From Oceanospirillales bacterium (GTDB lineage: Bacteria > Pseudomonadota > Gammaproteobacteria > Pseudomonadales > Endozoicomonadaceae): 56,330 bases of DNA. Under the pieces are notes generated by a model, which did not search any database, was not told the DNA's origin, and worked only from the letters and a program-made list of their open reading frames with translations. Location: positions 1 to 56,330 of the forward strand of contig SIHQ01000028.1 in assembly GCA_004762125.1 (NCBI GenBank), written 5' to 3'. Below, in pieces: positions 27,113 to 36,885 of the stretch (within the stretch, counting starts at the first letter, position 1; every line of letters starts with the position of its first letter). Position numbers and translations under genes: made by a program.

Positions 27113-28276
27113 TTACCTTTTTGGTCTATTTACTCTAATGTAACGTGGATGTGTTGTATGTGTACTAGGCGATCCTTTAATCAACTTGTCTAGCCTCAAT
27201 AAATCTCCCATTTTCACGGTGGTATGCCAATGGCCACTTATATATTCTTTTACATTCACTAAGGTCTTATTTTCAGGACTCAACTTTTTATCATCAAGTT
27301 TCTTTTCAGCGGTATCCAAGATAGCCGTGAATACTTCGTTTACGCGTCTTGACCCTATGTCAGACTCTCTTAGAAGCTTAAACAAATTCTCTATACTCAT
27401 ACCACTTAGCGGGATTAATGGTGCTGCATCGGCGGGCAGTGGTTTTTTTAAATCGGGGTATTTGGGAGGCTTTTTCCCACCACCACTGCCTGTTGCACCT
27501 GAAGGCCTTGCTGGATAAGTTGTGCTGTGAGAACCCGCTCTGTATTCAGTACCTTGCCTGCCTCGTCCGCCTGAATATTTACTACTTCCCTGACTGATTT
27601 TCCCCTTACCTCTGCCACTGTCTTCAGGATCTTCTTGCCAGGGAACACTGACCTCCAATCGACCAGATTCATGAGTTGCCACCTGAAAACGGCCAGCTGT
27701 ATTGAAAGAATCAGACTCTGTCGTCACTAAGTCGAAAGCATTGGTCTCAGATAATAAAAAACTCAGCGACGAGCCTGATGGGACGAAATGGACGCCTCTG
27801 AAGGGAAGACGGGAAGGTTGCGATACCGATAAATCAAACCTGAGCCAATGGTAGCTAGGAATGCTTACCAATAAAAGAGCTTCTCGCTCACTCATAACAA
27901 CTAGCTCAGGGGCTAAAGTATAAGGCCGAGTTCGATCATAATGAATAGGCTCGAGCAATGGTTTACCTGTCAGATACTCATGAGTTTCCTTACTGGCTTC
28001 TACATCAACCTTTGGCTGGTAAACAACAAAAATCGATGCATCATGAGCTTCAGACATCGGTTCAACCACTTGTAGAAAAGGATGATCAGGCTGAACGATT
28101 TGGTACTTACAATCGGAATATGAGCAGCTCAAAGAATTAACGTGCAAGGCTGAAGCTTTCGACAGGATACCTGGAACACTGAATTCCATATTTGCGTCCA
28201 GTGAAGCACCGCCAGAAAATAAATTGGCCATTACGCAAGAGCTGACAGTCATCAGTGAAACAAACACGGCTTTCAT
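27113..28276 (-). CDS. Exported protein of unknown function with Gly/Ser-rich linker
   Basis: The ATG at 28276 is preceded by AAGGTAAT and starts a neat signal peptide, MKAVFVSLMTVSSCVMA-NLF; the longer frame at 28306 would spoil it. About 220 residues of probable beta-sheet domain follow (with SLSCSYSDCKYQIVQP, two Cys close together). A basic Gly/Ser/Arg-rich linker (GRGKGKISQGSSKYSGGRGR) and a C-terminal helical domain near NLFKLLRESDIGSRRVNEVF complete the chain. The order signal, beta domain, Gly-rich linker, helices resembles the first half of the 950-aa exported protein at 14234, though I see no clear residue match. It is divergent from the coiled-coil gene at 28570. Function unknown. 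Confidence 0.7.
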   Translation of the reverse strand: MKAVFVSLMTVSSCVMANLFSGGASLDANMEFSVPGILSKASALHVNSLSCSYSDCKYQIVQPDHPFLQVVEPMSEAHDASIFVVYQPKVDVEASKETHEYLTGKPLLEPIHYDRTRPYTLAPELVVMSEREALLLVSIPSYHWLRFDLSVSQPSRLPFRGVHFVPSGSSLSFLLSETNAFDLVTTESDSFNTAGRFQVATHESGRLEVSVPWQEDPEDSGRGKGKISQGSSKYSGGRGRQGTEYRAGSHSTTYPARPSGATGSGGGKKPPKYPDLKKPLPADAAPLIPLSGMSIENLFKLLRESDIGSRRVNEVFTAILDTAEKKLDDKKLSPENKTLVNVKEYISGHWHTTVKMGDLLRLDKLIKGSPSTHTTHPRYIRVNRPKR

Positions 28277-28569
28277 TACAGTATTACCTTGTAATATCAA
28301 GAGCAATGCAGGATAGACCAGATTTTAAGGTGTGAAGGCATAATTTTTTTTTCAATAGATAACTTACAAAACACAAACCCACTTTCATTTGGTCTGTGGA
28401 TGGGCAGTAAACGAGCGGAATCCACTGAATTTTATTGCCGGAAAGTGAGAAGGGTGACTCCAGATTGCTGCTGATGTCAGTATTCATAACCTGCTTGTTA
28501 GTTGTTGATGCAACTTAAAATACTCCCACTACTCAAAATAACTACATTCATCGATTAGTGGGGGCTTTA

Positions 28570-31398
28570 ATGATATCACCATCTGGCAGTCGAAGTCCTT
28601 CACCTGTTATGCCTGTTGAAAAACCCGATGATCGGTTAGAAGTTTTGGCTGTGTCACCCATCACTTATATTCCTGGTGAACCACCTGACCCTTATGATAT
28701 TTTTCCTGAATTGGGAGGAAGGCAAGTGGATAGCTATTCCTCTGGAATAGGTATCATCAGTCCAGAGCTCAGCCCATGTGTCGATTATAATGATCAAATA
28801 ACGTATGAAGCAGAACCGAGAGACGCGCGGGAACAAAAGATAAAAGACCTTGGCCAGGATTTAAGTCAGAAACAGGTCGAAATCGAAGAGCTCAATAATT
28901 CAATCATTACCAAGAACCGTTTGATTCAACAAACGGTTGAAACTGTAAGACATACCGCATCTGAGAACAAACAGCTTATTGAGCAGAAAACGCATGACAC
29001 AGCGTTGAAGCAAAAGCTGGAACAAGAGTTAAAAGATCTTCGCGAGGACTTGAGCAAGAAACAGGCCGAAATCGACCAACTCAGTAATGTAGCCTCTGTA
29101 AGAAACAATCTGATTGAAGAATCTGCTACTGCTGTAGAATGTCTCACCTCTGAAAAAGAACAGTTTATTGAGCAAATAGCTAATTTTAAAACAAGCCTTG
29201 AGGCAAGCCAGAAAAATCTGGCAACTGTTAAAGAAGAAAATGAAAAAAATTTAGAAGATATAAAAAGAATGCAAGATGTAGCAGGTCGCAAAGAGATTGA
29301 GTATCAAGAGAGGCTCAGAGTGGCCATAGAATCAATGAACTCTGCAGACGAAGCCAACAGAGCCTCACTGGCTGACAATCTTCTACTACGGAATGAAATC
29401 ACCAGTTTGAATTGGTCGCTGAGATGCAATGAATGGGTGAGCGTCGAATTCGATCAGAAATGGCAAGCGCTACAACAGGAGCTGGCTGAAAGTAGATCAG
29501 AGCTGCACAGCGCTCAATCAAAATTAAAGGCATTAAGTGCTGCTCGTGAAGAAAGTATGCCCCCTTGCGCCCAGATACAAACAGCGACCTACTCGCATGA
29601 ATCCGATCAGCTAGGGCCATCTGGTACTTCATTGGCGTTTCAGTGGTTATCTTCCAATTCAACAGTTTTAGGTGATTCAAGAGCCGTCTCCCCTTCAGAT
29701 GACCTTCCAATGGGTGATGATTATGTTCCATCTGACAGTCCATTACTTAGCTCGGAAGATGACTCTAACGAAACGGATGATGAGATGGAAGAAGCCAATA
29801 TACTGGCTCCCATAGCTTCCCAAGCTACGGCATCAGCATTAGAAACACCTGTAATTTCAATACCCTCAACATCGACTATGGGTTCAGTTGTCAAGAACTG
29901 GCCTGAATCAGCTTCTCAACTGTCGCAGCAGAATATGATTACCCACACAGCAGTATTTGGAGAACCATCTTTGGAAGATCAAAGGCTGAAAAAATTATTA
30001 ACAGATTTTTCTTTCGATAAGAAAACTCGTAGTCTTCAATACTGTGATTTTTCCGAATCTACAGTTCCCAGCTGGCCGGAACTCAAAGAAGGAAGTAAAT
30101 GGAATGCAGGTCTTATTCGATATGCCAGTTTTCGTCTGAACGTAACGGATCATGAAAATCTTCACCCTTCAGACTTGTCAATTTTAAAGCCTGAAAGCTT
30201 GGCCTATTTTTTTACTCTGGGTTCACTATTGACACAGCATGGCTCAAATGAAAAACCAATTCATGATCATGTCAGCGGTCTGAATAATGCAAAGTTGACA
30301 CTACCCCAAAACAAAATGTTGATCGATGGACAATGGTCTGCCCCAGTAGTACACATGATTCAATGGTGTTTCAACAAAAATTTAAACTCTAAAACAGCAC
30401 TGTTGCAGAATATGATCGGGACTCTAAATTCTGATACTACAATCTATCAAGAAGTGCTATGTGAATATATATTGAGATATCTCGGCTGTAACTCTAGAGG
30501 TGGGGTTAATATTGATGAAGAACGTGAAGCAACAATCTCTAACCTTTCTCATAACATGAATAAATCACAGAAGTGTCGTGTTCCAGCTTCGCTTTGTTCA
30601 GAAAAATGGAGCACAGCACTTGTCAAAAAGTTCCTGAAAAGTTTTAAATTTATATGTTTCTCAGATGACAAGGAAAATAAGCGTTCTAGTACAGAGTTTG
30701 CGAACTTGAGAAAATCAATCAGGGATAATGATGAAGTGTCCTATATAACATCATTAACTGATATAGCAAAAAAAGACTTCTCACATATTAGTACCGCTGT
30801 CGATCACCTAAGAGATAGGAAAAAATATCCAACGGCCCTAACTCTGCTGGCTATTGATGGAACAACTGTGGACGCTGAGCAGATTAATCTAGCTAGGTTA
30901 AAGCTGTCGATTATTTATCACTGTGGTTTTTCTCAGTTAGAAAGACTGAATGTTCAATCACAGATATCGGACATTCTTTCATTAATTAATTACCCGGTGA
31001 GAGACTCAAAACTAAAGAACATCGTCCAACAATTGATAGGTTTGAGATTCTCTGCTACAGAAAGAAATTCACCAGCACTAAAAAGTGTTAAACAATTATT
31101 TGAGCATCACTGTCCCGAGGTTTTGGGGTGGGAAACCCGTGACGTTCGTAGTCTACGCGATACGTTTCCTCCCATAATCTGGCGCGACGAGAGTAAGACG
31201 ACAGGTAAATACCAAAGTACTCGCCGTAAACGAAACGTAACTGTAAGAGCCGAAGAGTTCGCCAGTGTTTCTGGCAAGTCAGCGCGCGGTATTAAAAGGA
31301 AGCGAGCTTATACAGTTGATTCTGACTCAGGAAGTTCTAGTTATACGGTACCTCTAGCCAAAAAGAGTAAACGAAAGGTAAGGAAAAAACGTCAATAG
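28570..31398 (+). CDS. Coiled-coil protein with strongly basic, nuclear-signal-like C-terminus
   Basis: An in-frame GTG at 28558 precedes the ATG at 28570. I prefer the ATG because GTGGGGG then serves as a ribosome site. There is no signal peptide. Residues ~85-320 are heptad-rich and contain two related blocks: DLSQKQVEIEELNN with ENKQLIEQK, and DLSKKQAEIDQLSN with EKEQFIEQI. They look like an internal duplication of ~70 residues. A Ser/Asp-rich acidic segment follows (SSEDDSNETDDEMEE), then a helical domain of ~450 residues with no recognised motif. The last ~35 residues hold KRKRAY and AKKSKRKVRKKRQ, the pattern of a bipartite nuclear localisation signal. Scaffold or nuclear effector roles are inference. 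Confidence 0.7.
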   Translation: MISPSGSRSPSPVMPVEKPDDRLEVLAVSPITYIPGEPPDPYDIFPELGGRQVDSYSSGIGIISPELSPCVDYNDQITYEAEPRDAREQKIKDLGQDLSQKQVEIEELNNSIITKNRLIQQTVETVRHTASENKQLIEQKTHDTALKQKLEQELKDLREDLSKKQAEIDQLSNVASVRNNLIEESATAVECLTSEKEQFIEQIANFKTSLEASQKNLATVKEENEKNLEDIKRMQDVAGRKEIEYQERLRVAIESMNSADEANRASLADNLLLRNEITSLNWSLRCNEWVSVEFDQKWQALQQELAESRSELHSAQSKLKALSAAREESMPPCAQIQTATYSHESDQLGPSGTSLAFQWLSSNSTVLGDSRAVSPSDDLPMGDDYVPSDSPLLSSEDDSNETDDEMEEANILAPIASQATASALETPVISIPSTSTMGSVVKNWPESASQLSQQNMITHTAVFGEPSLEDQRLKKLLTDFSFDKKTRSLQYCDFSESTVPSWPELKEGSKWNAGLIRYASFRLNVTDHENLHPSDLSILKPESLAYFFTLGSLLTQHGSNEKPIHDHVSGLNNAKLTLPQNKMLIDGQWSAPVVHMIQWCFNKNLNSKTALLQNMIGTLNSDTTIYQEVLCEYILRYLGCNSRGGVNIDEEREATISNLSHNMNKSQKCRVPASLCSEKWSTALVKKFLKSFKFICFSDDKENKRSSTEFANLRKSIRDNDEVSYITSLTDIAKKDFSHISTAVDHLRDRKKYPTALTLLAIDGTTVDAEQINLARLKLSIIYHCGFSQLERLNVQSQISDILSLINYPVRDSKLKNIVQQLIGLRFSATERNSPALKSVKQLFEHHCPEVLGWETRDVRSLRDTFPPIIWRDESKTTGKYQSTRRKRNVTVRAEEFASVSGKSARGIKRKRAYTVDSDSGSSSYTVPLAKKSKRKVRKKRQ

Positions 31399-31939
31399 TA
31401 AAAAAAGAGCCTGTGATTAAATAGGGCCAATAAAATTTATGGATCATTTCTGACGCAAGTAACTTGCGGTTCAGCTGCAATGCTAAATCGCCCTTGCTTG
31501 ATATTATTGAGCTGGAGGTCATAAGCAAATGGTCAACTACTGATACATAATAAGTAGTCAAACATTCGCTTCCGAGTATAGTTTAACTGAAATATTGCGT
31601 TAATAATTTGCCACAACCATTGTGGCATTAGTGATAAAGAATAACTGACCGATTAATCTGAAATATGCGATTACGATCATTGAGGTACTTAGTGGTACCT
31701 CTATTTTATCCGTCATGCTTCCGTAACCCAGCTCAGACCCTTTCCGCTTCTGACGTTCAACAAAACCCGATTTGTAATCAACTTGGCGGTCATCTTAAGT
31801 TTTAAATATTCCCATCATCTTCAGGTTAAATTTCTATTGCCAAACGGCTTCTACAGGCACATTGAGCCCAGTCGTGTCACTTCTTAAATGGATTGAATTT
31901 GTTGAAGAAAGTAGATTTCAACTAACTAAGCGCATTCTG
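31399..31939. terminator. Gene-poor stretch with a terminator-like hairpin at 31682-31709
   Basis: GAGGTAC (31682-31688), a six-base loop and GTACCTC (31695-31701) precede TATTTTAT, giving a plausible intrinsic terminator on the plus strand. It is far (about 280 bp) from the stop of the upstream gene. The rest of the stretch holds no gene I can support. Confidence 0.5.
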
Positions 31940-32592
31940 ATGGAGCTTGGGAATGCATGAGGAGACTAATAACCGCTCGCCTTTGGTAGACCACCCGCTG
32001 CCAATATCAGTTTCCTGATGGATGTGCGCTTCATCAATATAAACGATCAGTTTTTCTTGCTTAGTGGCTTGCTGTAGTAAGGGCTCAAGCTGCTTCAGGT
32101 AATCTGCTCTTTTTTCCGGATTAGCACGATTTAATCGCTTCTTTACTTTCTTCCAGGAAATATTACTTCTTTTTAATAGACGACGAATGGTCTCTCGTGA
32201 ACAGATAAAATTCCACTTTTCCTTGCATCAGTTCACTAATCGCTTGAGAGTCCAGCGAGGTAGAGAAAGCTGTTCTCCATTGGCAGCAGCTTCAGCGGAA
32301 CAATCAATAGCACGGGTTATAGTGGATGAGATGAATGAACAAAAAGGGGGTGCTCTCCGGTACGCTGATACTGAAGAGCTTCAGGGCCTGATTCGTTATA
32401 ATCCTTGATCCATTTCCATACCGAATTTGGTGCGCGACTAATGCTGAGTGCCACTTGTGTCGGTGACTCATTACAGGTTGTTCTGTAGAGCGCCATGAAA
32501 CGCTCCCGAGTTCTATGATGAGGCTCTAATAATCCAGATTGATAGAGGTCTTCCGGAGACTGGTTCCATTTTTCGTGCAGTACTTTCAGCAT
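31940..32592 (-). pseudogene. IS630-family transposase, frameshifted and truncated
   Basis: The minus strand starts MLKVLHEKWNQSPEDLYQSG and continues with a helix-turn-helix (TQVALSISRAPNSVWKWIKD). A frame change follows, then SRETIRRLLKRSNISWKKVK and IVYIDEAHIHQETDIGSGWS, where Asp-Glu-Ala-His is the family catalytic block. It breaks off after TKGERLL. The final catalytic region is lost. Confidence 0.85.
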
Positions 32593-32799
32593 AAGTAAAA
32601 GCTAGAATTATACCTCTTGTTCTCTATATGATTCTTTGATCTGATTCACACTTTGTACTTTTTTAAAAACCTGATGTTTCAAGTGAGTTTTGGTTTAGAA
32701 GCATTCTGTAGCCAAGGTTTCAGGGTAAACAGTTTGTTCAGTGATGCACTTAAAGTGTAGAGCTTGGCTCGTCGATGTTTTTTTGAAACGCTTTAGTAT

Positions 32800-34389
32800 T
32801 TATATAAAACCATCATTATCATCGGGAACTGCTGCCTCTTCTTCCTTTCTTCTTATTATTAACACGGCCTTATCTTGCTCCACCTGTATTACTTCACAGT
32901 GACTTCTGTATTTATCTTTCATCGTAAGATGATCACCTTTAAAACTAAATGTAACATCAGGCGGCAGTTGACCGTGATTACAAAAGTAATCTGCATATCC
33001 AAGTAGAACCCCATTATAAACAGCTCTTGCTTGCTTTATAAGGCCCTGCGCTTTCTCATCACTATCAGATTTCCAGAAGCCACACACAGCTAAAGCATAC
33101 ATAAAACAAGCTGCTTTCTCAATCTGATAGCTAGTTAATTGTTGATAACTATTACTCAAGTTGAGTAAATCAGATCTCAGTTTGTTATCACTTTCGCTAG
33201 ATAATACAGCCGGAGTAAGTCCATAATATTTAATAAAGTCAGGGGTAGACAAGGGTTCTTCTACTTCATGGACTAATTGAAACATCAATAGATGCAGAGC
33301 CTCTTCGGGAAAATCAATTTCATTTAATTTCAGAGCTAGTAACTCTTGACAAACCTTGTTCTTATAATTCGAGAGCCAACATTTAATGATATCCCTATCA
33401 ACGAGTGTCATTTTACAAATATAATTTGCAAGCACTTTGACAGGTAGATATTCCTTTGAATTCTTAACTGGTGCAACGCCTGCATGAAAAATATCGTGTT
33501 CAAAAAAATCGGCACATAAACCATAGAAATCGTCGAATTTAATTTCTGAGTCAATGATAAAACCTAATGGTCTTATGTTAAGCATCCAGGTTAGATTAAA
33601 AAACGGGAGATCTAATTCGTCAGTGCAGGGAAAGAAAAAACTATTCAGGCTTTCGAGTCGATTGAGTGACTCTCCCTGCTTATTTTTAAATTCAAGATGA
33701 TAAGAATACCAAAGGTACTTTAAGGCTTCCCTGAATATAGCCGGCGCCTCCAGCGAATCAACCCAAGGCAAATTATTAAGACTTTCCAAGGTAGCGTTAT
33801 CTTTATAATAGGATCGATGCTCTTTTTGATGATTTGCTTTGTCGCGATTATAAAAAGAGACAAAGTGAGCACTTTTATACATCAAATAAAACGATTCATT
33901 CCAGGGATAACCCCTGCCCTTCAGTTCTGATAAATTTTTCACTAATTCACTGTAGAGTTTTGTTTCTTCTTCGGACACGGCTGTATCTTTCAGAACAGTT
34001 TCATTGATAAAACCGGTGACTTCACGAATGAATTTTGCCATTCCTGGCATAGGACAGGTTCGCTTTGATGGCTTTTCTGTGACATGGTTTTGTAGATGTG
34101 CATGCATAAGACCTCCATTTTCTTGGAGATCTGTAACCACTTGTTCGTTTTCTGCCGACACCCAATCATCTACCGTTCTTTCGGGATTGATGATGCCCGT
34201 AGGAGAGGCTCCAGCAGTATCGAGCTCTTTTATATCTCTCGAAGATATGCCGGCTAGTCGATTAGAAGCCTCGCTAGTGGGCAACTGCTTTGCAACTGTA
34301 CGGCGGGTAACATTACCTGCTGGAATGTTTTCCCATTTTAGCCCATAAAGTGAACTCCAAAAATGGTGATTCATACTGAGAAGATTCAT
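32800..34389 (-). CDS. Uncharacterised 529-aa cytoplasmic-type protein
   Basis: I do not recognise this protein. It has no signal peptide or transmembrane segment. The first ~110 residues are polar and look disordered. The rest is helical and aromatic-rich (for example AIFREALKYLWYSYHLEF and LCADFFEHDIFHAG). The acidic/His groups FFEHDIFH and HEVEEP could bind a metal, but this is only suggestive. A basic, acidic-ended C-terminus (IIRRKEEEAAVPDDNDGF) closes the chain. Base composition is like the other effector-type genes. Neighbours are an IS630 remnant and RAYT/IS66 debris, so it stands alone. It may be an injected effector by context, with no direct evidence. Confidence 0.65.
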   Translation of the reverse strand: MNLLSMNHHFWSSLYGLKWENIPAGNVTRRTVAKQLPTSEASNRLAGISSRDIKELDTAGASPTGIINPERTVDDWVSAENEQVVTDLQENGGLMHAHLQNHVTEKPSKRTCPMPGMAKFIREVTGFINETVLKDTAVSEEETKLYSELVKNLSELKGRGYPWNESFYLMYKSAHFVSFYNRDKANHQKEHRSYYKDNATLESLNNLPWVDSLEAPAIFREALKYLWYSYHLEFKNKQGESLNRLESLNSFFFPCTDELDLPFFNLTWMLNIRPLGFIIDSEIKFDDFYGLCADFFEHDIFHAGVAPVKNSKEYLPVKVLANYICKMTLVDRDIIKCWLSNYKNKVCQELLALKLNEIDFPEEALHLLMFQLVHEVEEPLSTPDFIKYYGLTPAVLSSESDNKLRSDLLNLSNSYQQLTSYQIEKAACFMYALAVCGFWKSDSDEKAQGLIKQARAVYNGVLLGYADYFCNHGQLPPDVTFSFKGDHLTMKDKYRSHCEVIQVEQDKAVLIIRRKEEEAAVPDDNDGFI

Positions 34390-34587
34390 CCTTTAACCTC
34401 AATTAATTTCTCTTATGTCTTTTTGACCGTTACCCTCAGGATTGTTCATTTAATGGTTAGGCTGGCTAACCTGTTGGTTAATATTTACTGAAGGAAAATG
34501 AGGACAGCCACAAATTTGACAACACCAACACGCCGACTACTTTTCCCCTGACTCCCACAAGCAGTAAAAAGTATGGCCCGTGCCAGA

Positions 34588-34812
34588 CGCGCTGGAATAA
34601 CCGTTTCCGAAAAGCGGTGGGCAAGCTGGCGGCTTTGAAAGCCTATGCAGAGTAGATTGGGCAGCAGTGGGTACAGGATGGTCGTTGGTTTCAGAATTAT
34701 CAGCAAGTGCTTCAGCGTAAATGGCTCTCCCTCAGTGACGTTGAAGTCAATGTACGTTTGTTCCTTTCAATTTATGGATGTCCTCTTTCTCCCTTGCACT
34801 TAGCCTACTGAC
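34588..34812 (+). pseudogene. RAYT-type transposase C-terminal fragment
   Basis: From gctggaataaccgtttccga the sequence copies the tail of the transposase at 36886-37589 with a premature stop (AYAE, stop) and a one-base length difference (attgggcagcag here, attggcagcag there). The tail then reads QQWVQDGRWFQNYQQVLQRK and ends near 34812. The preceding 34390-34587 has no gene. Confidence 0.75.
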
Positions 34813-34878
34813 ATGCGCAAGTCTTACGACGGACTGTCTGCACTGGTCAAAAGACCATTCTTCCTGCAAAACTCGTGA
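34813..34878 (+). pseudogene. IS66 TnpB fragment
   Basis: A 21-codon frame reads MRKSYDGLSALVK, the conserved start of IS66 TnpB after its P-T-D, and then runs out. It lies directly before the TnpC-like gene at 34900, as in normal IS66 gene order. Confidence 0.7.
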
Positions 34879-34899
34879 GAACCACTATAGTCATAATCC

Positions 34900-35880
34900 A
34901 TGAATATTCCTGAAGCCACCACTGTCCAAGACCTGCAGCTGCAAAACCAGCAGTTGCAGTCGGCATTGGATGCTGCGCTTCTGAAAGTGAGTGAGTTTGA
35001 AAGACAACTTAACTGGTTCAAACGACAACTGTTCGGTGAGAAATCTGAAAAACGTTTGATTATAGACAATCCTGATCAGATCGATCTCGATGAACTATGT
35101 TATGTCATTCTTGAACACCGTCGTCCAGTGGTCAGACATAAGCCCAGCCAGAGCCTGAGTATTGCTGCCGCGCCTTCAGCCATTTTTAATCGCTGCACTG
35201 CTGACGTTAGTTTGCTTGCCGGTATGCTGATCGAAAAATTTGTTTTCCATCTGCCTCTGCATCGCCAACACCAGCCTATAGCACTCAGCAGCATTACCCT
35301 GAGCCGTGCCTCTCTGACCGGTTGGGTTAAACGCACTATTGAGTTGCTGCGCCCGATTCATCAGGCGTTGTTGGCCAGTGTTCTACAAAGCAAAATATTG
35401 GCCATGAATGAAACACCGGTGAAGGCCGGTCGCAAAGAAAAAGGGAAAATGAATAAAGCCTGGTTCTGGCCAGTATATGATGATCAGAACGAAGTGGCTT
35501 TTACCTTCTCACTGACTCGCGCAACTCGTCATATAGAGCCTCTATTAAAGGACTTCAGCGGAGTATTACTCACAGACGGTTATGGTGTGTACGACAGTTA
35601 TAGTAAAAAGCGGCCTGATATTACTTTGGCTCAATACTGGGTCCATTGCAGAAGATACTTTGATCGAGCCAAAGACGACGAACCGGCAGCCGTTGAACAC
35701 GGATTGGCAATTATCAGACAACTCTACCAAATAGAAAAATGCATAAGAGAAGCTGAACATACCGGCGACATTCCAAGAAATTGGACGCACAGGTTTGGGG
35801 CTAATCTGCTAAAAAAGCACCTTTGGACAAATAGGGGAGATCTGACCTCTGTTTGTCCGCTCACAGATCTACGGTCATAA
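34900..35880 (+). pseudogene. IS66-family TnpC transposase with internal deletions
   Basis: The 326-residue product is far shorter than the usual ~500 residues. The N-terminal leucine-zipper-like region and LNWFKRQLFGEKSEKR are typical. The zinc-binding CxxCG region is missing after DLDELCYVILEHRRP. The central part (VSLLAGMLIEKFVFHLPLHR and later LLTDGYGVYDSY) and YWVHCRRYFDRAKDD are present, including the DDE Asp of TDGYGVY. The C-terminus with the last Glu is lost. Non-functional. Confidence 0.85.
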
Positions 35881-35884
35881 TATT

Positions 35885-36652
35885 GTGAATATATCAAATT
35901 GTTTTAAATTTAGCCTTCTTTCTAAAAGGGGCTTAATTCTTGCCATCATAACGGCATTGCTGGCGATTCAGGTGGGCAAGATCAGAGCTGATGATTATGT
36001 TAATGGAGCCAATCAGATCAAGCGCTTAATCTCCTTATTGGGGCACGAAAGAGTGTCCAGGTTCCAAATCGATTTTATTCCTGAAAATCAGGGGGAACCA
36101 TCCGGGATGACTTATCATGTCTTTCGTGCCTGCCGTACTCACGGTCGTGCGGGTATCCTTGATAACGTAAATTCGCAATGTTTTTTTCTTGATAGATTGA
36201 AACAGAAAAAAAGATCAAATGTCTATACGGATTTTCTTACCTCTGATTCAGAGTTGGTCAAAATGAGAGATGCTTTGAGGCCAGAGGATAATCCAGGTAA
36301 GTCATCCTGGGGAGAGGGAAATATAAATATTCCTCTTCGAAATCTACCAATACCTTTAATGCAATCGCTTGCACTACCTGTTCCATTAATGCGGTTGGCT
36401 TCAGTATCAACGTCTATTCTCGCGGAGATATCATCGATCCTGTTAGATTCCTCAATTCCTGTTAGAGGTTTGTGCACTAAAGTAAAAAATAAACCATCCA
36501 GATATTATTGCTTAATCTCTGAAAGTAGTAGATTCAAGCTAGTCAATCAGGGAGGCAACTTTTTCTTGGGAATACAGCTCGGAGCTGTCCCTTTAGCTGT
36601 TTATCTGGGGTGGAAGCTTATACGATTTTACCAAACCGGGAATGTGAATTGA
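35885..36652 (+). CDS. Small exported protein with C-terminal membrane segment
   Basis: This 255-residue protein starts at a GTG only four bases after the stop of the IS66 remnant; no better in-frame start precedes the signal peptide. The N-terminus has basic residues (LLSKRG), the hydrophobic LILAIITALLAIQVG and a cleavage site at IRA-DDY. The mature domain has Cys pairs (FRACRTHGRAG, SQCFFLD, GLCTKVKN, YYCLISE). A hydrophobic segment near the end (FFLGIQLGAVPLAVYLGW) is followed by a short basic tail. The plan of signal peptide, Cys-containing domain and C-terminal hydrophobic tail matches the proteins at 559, 7660 and 11034. Function unknown. Confidence 0.68.
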   Translation: MNISNCFKFSLLSKRGLILAIITALLAIQVGKIRADDYVNGANQIKRLISLLGHERVSRFQIDFIPENQGEPSGMTYHVFRACRTHGRAGILDNVNSQCFFLDRLKQKKRSNVYTDFLTSDSELVKMRDALRPEDNPGKSSWGEGNINIPLRNLPIPLMQSLALPVPLMRLASVSTSILAEISSILLDSSIPVRGLCTKVKNKPSRYYCLISESSRFKLVNQGGNFFLGIQLGAVPLAVYLGWKLIRFYQTGNVN

Positions 36653-36729
36653 CTCCAGAAAAGCAGATTAATTGGTTCCGTCGCACATTTTTAGATAGAT
36701 CACAAATACCACTCCTCTAGACACAATTA

Positions 36730-36865
36730 GACTGCGAGGGATTAAAAGTATGCCCAAAACGCATTCTTCCGTTGTCGCTTTGGCGACTTTTGTAGCCCAG
36801 AGTTCATAAGCCTTTCTCTGCTCTTCTAGCCAATCATGTTTGTTATAGACTGCAACGTTGGACAC
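36730..36865 (-). pseudogene. Phage-type integrase C-terminal fragment
   Basis: The minus strand reads VYNKHDWLEEQRKAYELWAT, close to the standard C-terminal end of tyrosine-recombinase integrases (VYNRHDYLEEKREAL.W). The active-site Tyr block and everything upstream are missing, replaced by RAYT sequence. Weak TIR-like ggttccg at 36674 hints at another junction. Confidence 0.6.
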
Positions 36866-36885
36866 AGCTGTTTTCTGGTCATCTA

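Noticed and set aside
27113-28276. Direct homology of this exported protein to the 950-aa protein at 14234
   Set aside because: Only the overall plan and low-complexity linker agree. I could not align specific residues.
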